The notes below the pieces were generated by a model. That model made no database searches and was not told the origin of the DNA. It saw only the letters and a program-made list of their open reading frames with translations. A program made the position numbers and the translations under genes. Shown piece by piece: positions 32,354 through 33,796 of a stretch of DNA of 33,796 nt; the stretch's first letter is position 1, and the number at the start of each line of letters is the position of its first letter. Source of the stretch: Lachnospiraceae bacterium (lineage in GTDB: Bacteria; Bacillota; Clostridia; Lachnospirales; Lachnospiraceae); NCBI GenBank assembly GCA_016285575.1, contig JAEEQX010000014.1, positions 1 through 33,796 of the forward strand, written 5' to 3'.

Positions 32354-33796
32354 ATGGAAAAGGTTAAAAAAGAAAATAGCATTCTCGGGCGCATCAATGA
32401 TCTAAGTCACAGACTTGTTTTGATGCTGGTTGTTCCTATCGTCATAAGCCTGGTTTTAATGCTTTTTTATGCATACAAATATCATAGTGCCATAGTTCGT
32501 ATGGAGACTATCGCAAGCCTTAAGACGGTTGTTGCTGAGGATATACCTGATGCCGCTTGGAACATAGTTAATGGTAGAGATACATTTGATGAGAGTGATA
32601 TATACATGCTCATCTATCAAGTTAACGACACCATAGATACGATATCCAAAAGAACAAGTGAAGAAAACAGACTCTCTCTTATGGTAGCATCACGTACCAT
32701 GGAGACGCTTTCGAACTATGTTGATCAGATTAAAACCAATATAAAGAATGAAGTTCCTGTAGTCGAGAACGAAGCGGTGCTTGTCGAAGTTCGAGGAGTA
32801 TCATCGCTTGTTGACAGTATGCTTAATGAGTATATTGCAAAAGAGATTACAACAACAGCTCAGATGAGCGTCAATCTTAGAATCATCATAATCGTAACTG
32901 CTGTTGTGGAAGCGATGACTGTTGTAATAGCACTTCTTATAAGAAATCGTTCCATGAAAAGAACTGCTATGTTTGTCAGAAGACCTATTGAGCAGTTGGA
33001 AGATGTTACAGCACTTCTTGCAGAGGGAACACTTAATGCGAGATTAACAGAGACAGATGTTACAGAACTTAGAAATCTTACCAAGCAGGTTAACACAATG
33101 GCGGACCGCCTGGAAGAGATGATGAAGCAGAGTGAGATTGACGGAAGAAATCTACGTAAAGCGGAACTTCGTACACTTCAGGCGCAGATTAATCCTCACT
33201 TTTTGTATAACACACTCGATGCTATTATATGGAAAGCAGAGGCCGGTGAGAAGGATGAAGTTATCCAGTTAACGAGTGCTCTTAGTGACTTTTTCAGAAT
33301 ATCACTTTCTTCGGGTGCTGATTGGATTCCCATCAGTCAGGAGAAAAAGCATATCGAAGGGTATCTTAAGATCCAGCAGACAAGGTACCGCGATATCATG
33401 AATTATGAGATAGACATTCCCGATGAGATAGGTGATTTCTATATCCTTAAGCTCCTTCTCCAGCCGCTTGTCGAAAATGCTCTCTACCACGGGATCAAGA
33501 TCAAGCGCGGAGGCGGCAAGATCACTGTTAAGGGAAGTCTCGAGGACGGCAATCTTGTTTTCAGCGTTCGTGACACCGGACTCGGAATGACCGCGGAGCA
33601 GTTGAATGATCTGAACGAAAGAATGAAGAAGGGCCAGCCGACCGTCAGCGAAGGCGGCGGAGGATTCGGCCTTGTCAATGTAAACCTGCGTATCCGTCTG
33701 TACTATAACCAGGAGGATGGACTTAAGATCGAAAGCAATGCCGAAGGCACGGAAGTAAAATTCATCGTACCGTGCAAGAAACGAGAGGAGATATTC
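32354..33796 (+). CDS. YesM/LytS-type sensor histidine kinase (3' partial)
   Basis: The frame runs from ATG 32354 to the window end without a stop (481 residues), and the C-terminal motifs are nearly complete. Transmembrane helices at about 24-46 and 176-198 flank an extracellular, mainly helical domain. A HAMP domain (about 215-262, RPIEQLEDVTALLAEG) is followed by the His_kinase box LQAQINPHFLYNTLDAI with the phosphorylated His282. The N box is LVENALYHG (Asn375), with G1 VRDTGLGM and G2 GGGFGLVNVNLRIRL. Such kinases usually pair with an AraC-type response regulator, expected just beyond the window. The upstream binding lipoprotein is the probable input. From about 33430 the DNA is markedly richer in G+C than the rest of the gene. 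Confidence 0.94.
   Translation, partial: MEKVKKENSILGRINDLSHRLVLMLVVPIVISLVLMLFYAYKYHSAIVRMETIASLKTVVAEDIPDAAWNIVNGRDTFDESDIYMLIYQVNDTIDTISKRTSEENRLSLMVASRTMETLSNYVDQIKTNIKNEVPVVENEAVLVEVRGVSSLVDSMLNEYIAKEITTTAQMSVNLRIIIIVTAVVEAMTVVIALLIRNRSMKRTAMFVRRPIEQLEDVTALLAEGTLNARLTETDVTELRNLTKQVNTMADRLEEMMKQSEIDGRNLRKAELRTLQAQINPHFLYNTLDAIIWKAEAGEKDEVIQLTSALSDFFRISLSSGADWIPISQEKKHIEGYLKIQQTRYRDIMNYEIDIPDEIGDFYILKLLLQPLVENALYHGIKIKRGGGKITVKGSLEDGNLVFSVRDTGLGMTAEQLNDLNERMKKGQPTVSEGGGGFGLVNVNLRIRLYYNQEDGLKIESNAEGTEVKFIVPCKKREEIF

Noticed and set aside
1..33796. tRNA, rRNA, CRISPR arrays, insertion sequences, toxin-antitoxin or defence systems
   Set aside because: I looked for clover-leaf, repeat-spacer, transposase and terminal inverted repeat patterns in the gaps and found none that I could support.

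Overview
The window reads as chromosomal DNA of an anaerobic clostridial Firmicute, most likely a Lachnospiraceae member of the Butyrivibrio/Pseudobutyrivibrio type. The evidence is a base composition of roughly 38-40% G+C by eye, strong GGAG-type ribosome binding sites, sigma-A promoters often with an extended -10, a DUF6033-type protein, a MacB-like exporter with split ATPase and permease genes, and a YesM-type sensor kinase beside a YtfQ-like binding protein. Nearly all genes lie on the + strand. Only one clear gene (18516-19262) is on the - strand. I see no rRNA, tRNA, CRISPR array, insertion sequence, phage module or replication origin, and no gene-free stretch longer than about 240 bases.

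Layout. (1) 1-5674, cell surface: the end of a GH25 lysozyme, dTDP-4-dehydrorhamnose 3,5-epimerase (rfbC), two large tandem-domain GT2 glycosyltransferases and a small membrane protein, closed by a terminator. This looks like the end of a rhamnose-containing surface polysaccharide locus. (2) 5684-7700: a YtrA-type GntR regulator with repeated operator-like sites over its own promoter, then an ABC ATPase and an ABC-2 permease. (3) 7845-12965: a MacAB-like exporter of one ATPase, one HlyD/MacA-type adaptor and two FtsX/MacB-type permeases, closed by a strong terminator. (4) 13005-14534: a DUF2156 protein with an apparently leaderless start and a YkgJ-type cysteine-cluster protein. (5) 14553-18482: a sodium:solute symporter behind a promoter rich in palindromes, azlC-azlD (branched-chain amino acid export) and an acyl-ACP thioesterase, ending in a bidirectional terminator that faces the DUF6033 gene. 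(6) 19263-20637: a palindrome-rich intergenic control region and a PfoR/PTS-EIIC_2 membrane protein. (7) 20637-27554: a heterodimeric ABC exporter with one degenerate ATP site, a lipoprotein, ybeY, a membrane-anchored PEBP-like protein and a zinc-ribbon/coiled-coil protein. (8) 27600-33796: a YegS-type lipid kinase, the TrkA/TrkH potassium uptake pair, a YtfQ-like sugar-binding lipoprotein and a YesM-type histidine kinase cut by the window end.

The most interesting points are these. The two tandem glycosyltransferases have decayed in opposite halves, so each keeps a different intact GT2 domain. The GntR promoter carries 17-bp tandem repeats plus an inverted copy. Two genes (13005 and 20670/20673) start where their own promoters should begin transcription. 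Two interrupted palindromes lie side by side upstream of the PfoR-like gene. G+C content rises abruptly inside the last gene. I did not find a clear, wholly new multi-gene system. Most of the window is housekeeping and transport, with regulatory and evolutionary details worth checking.
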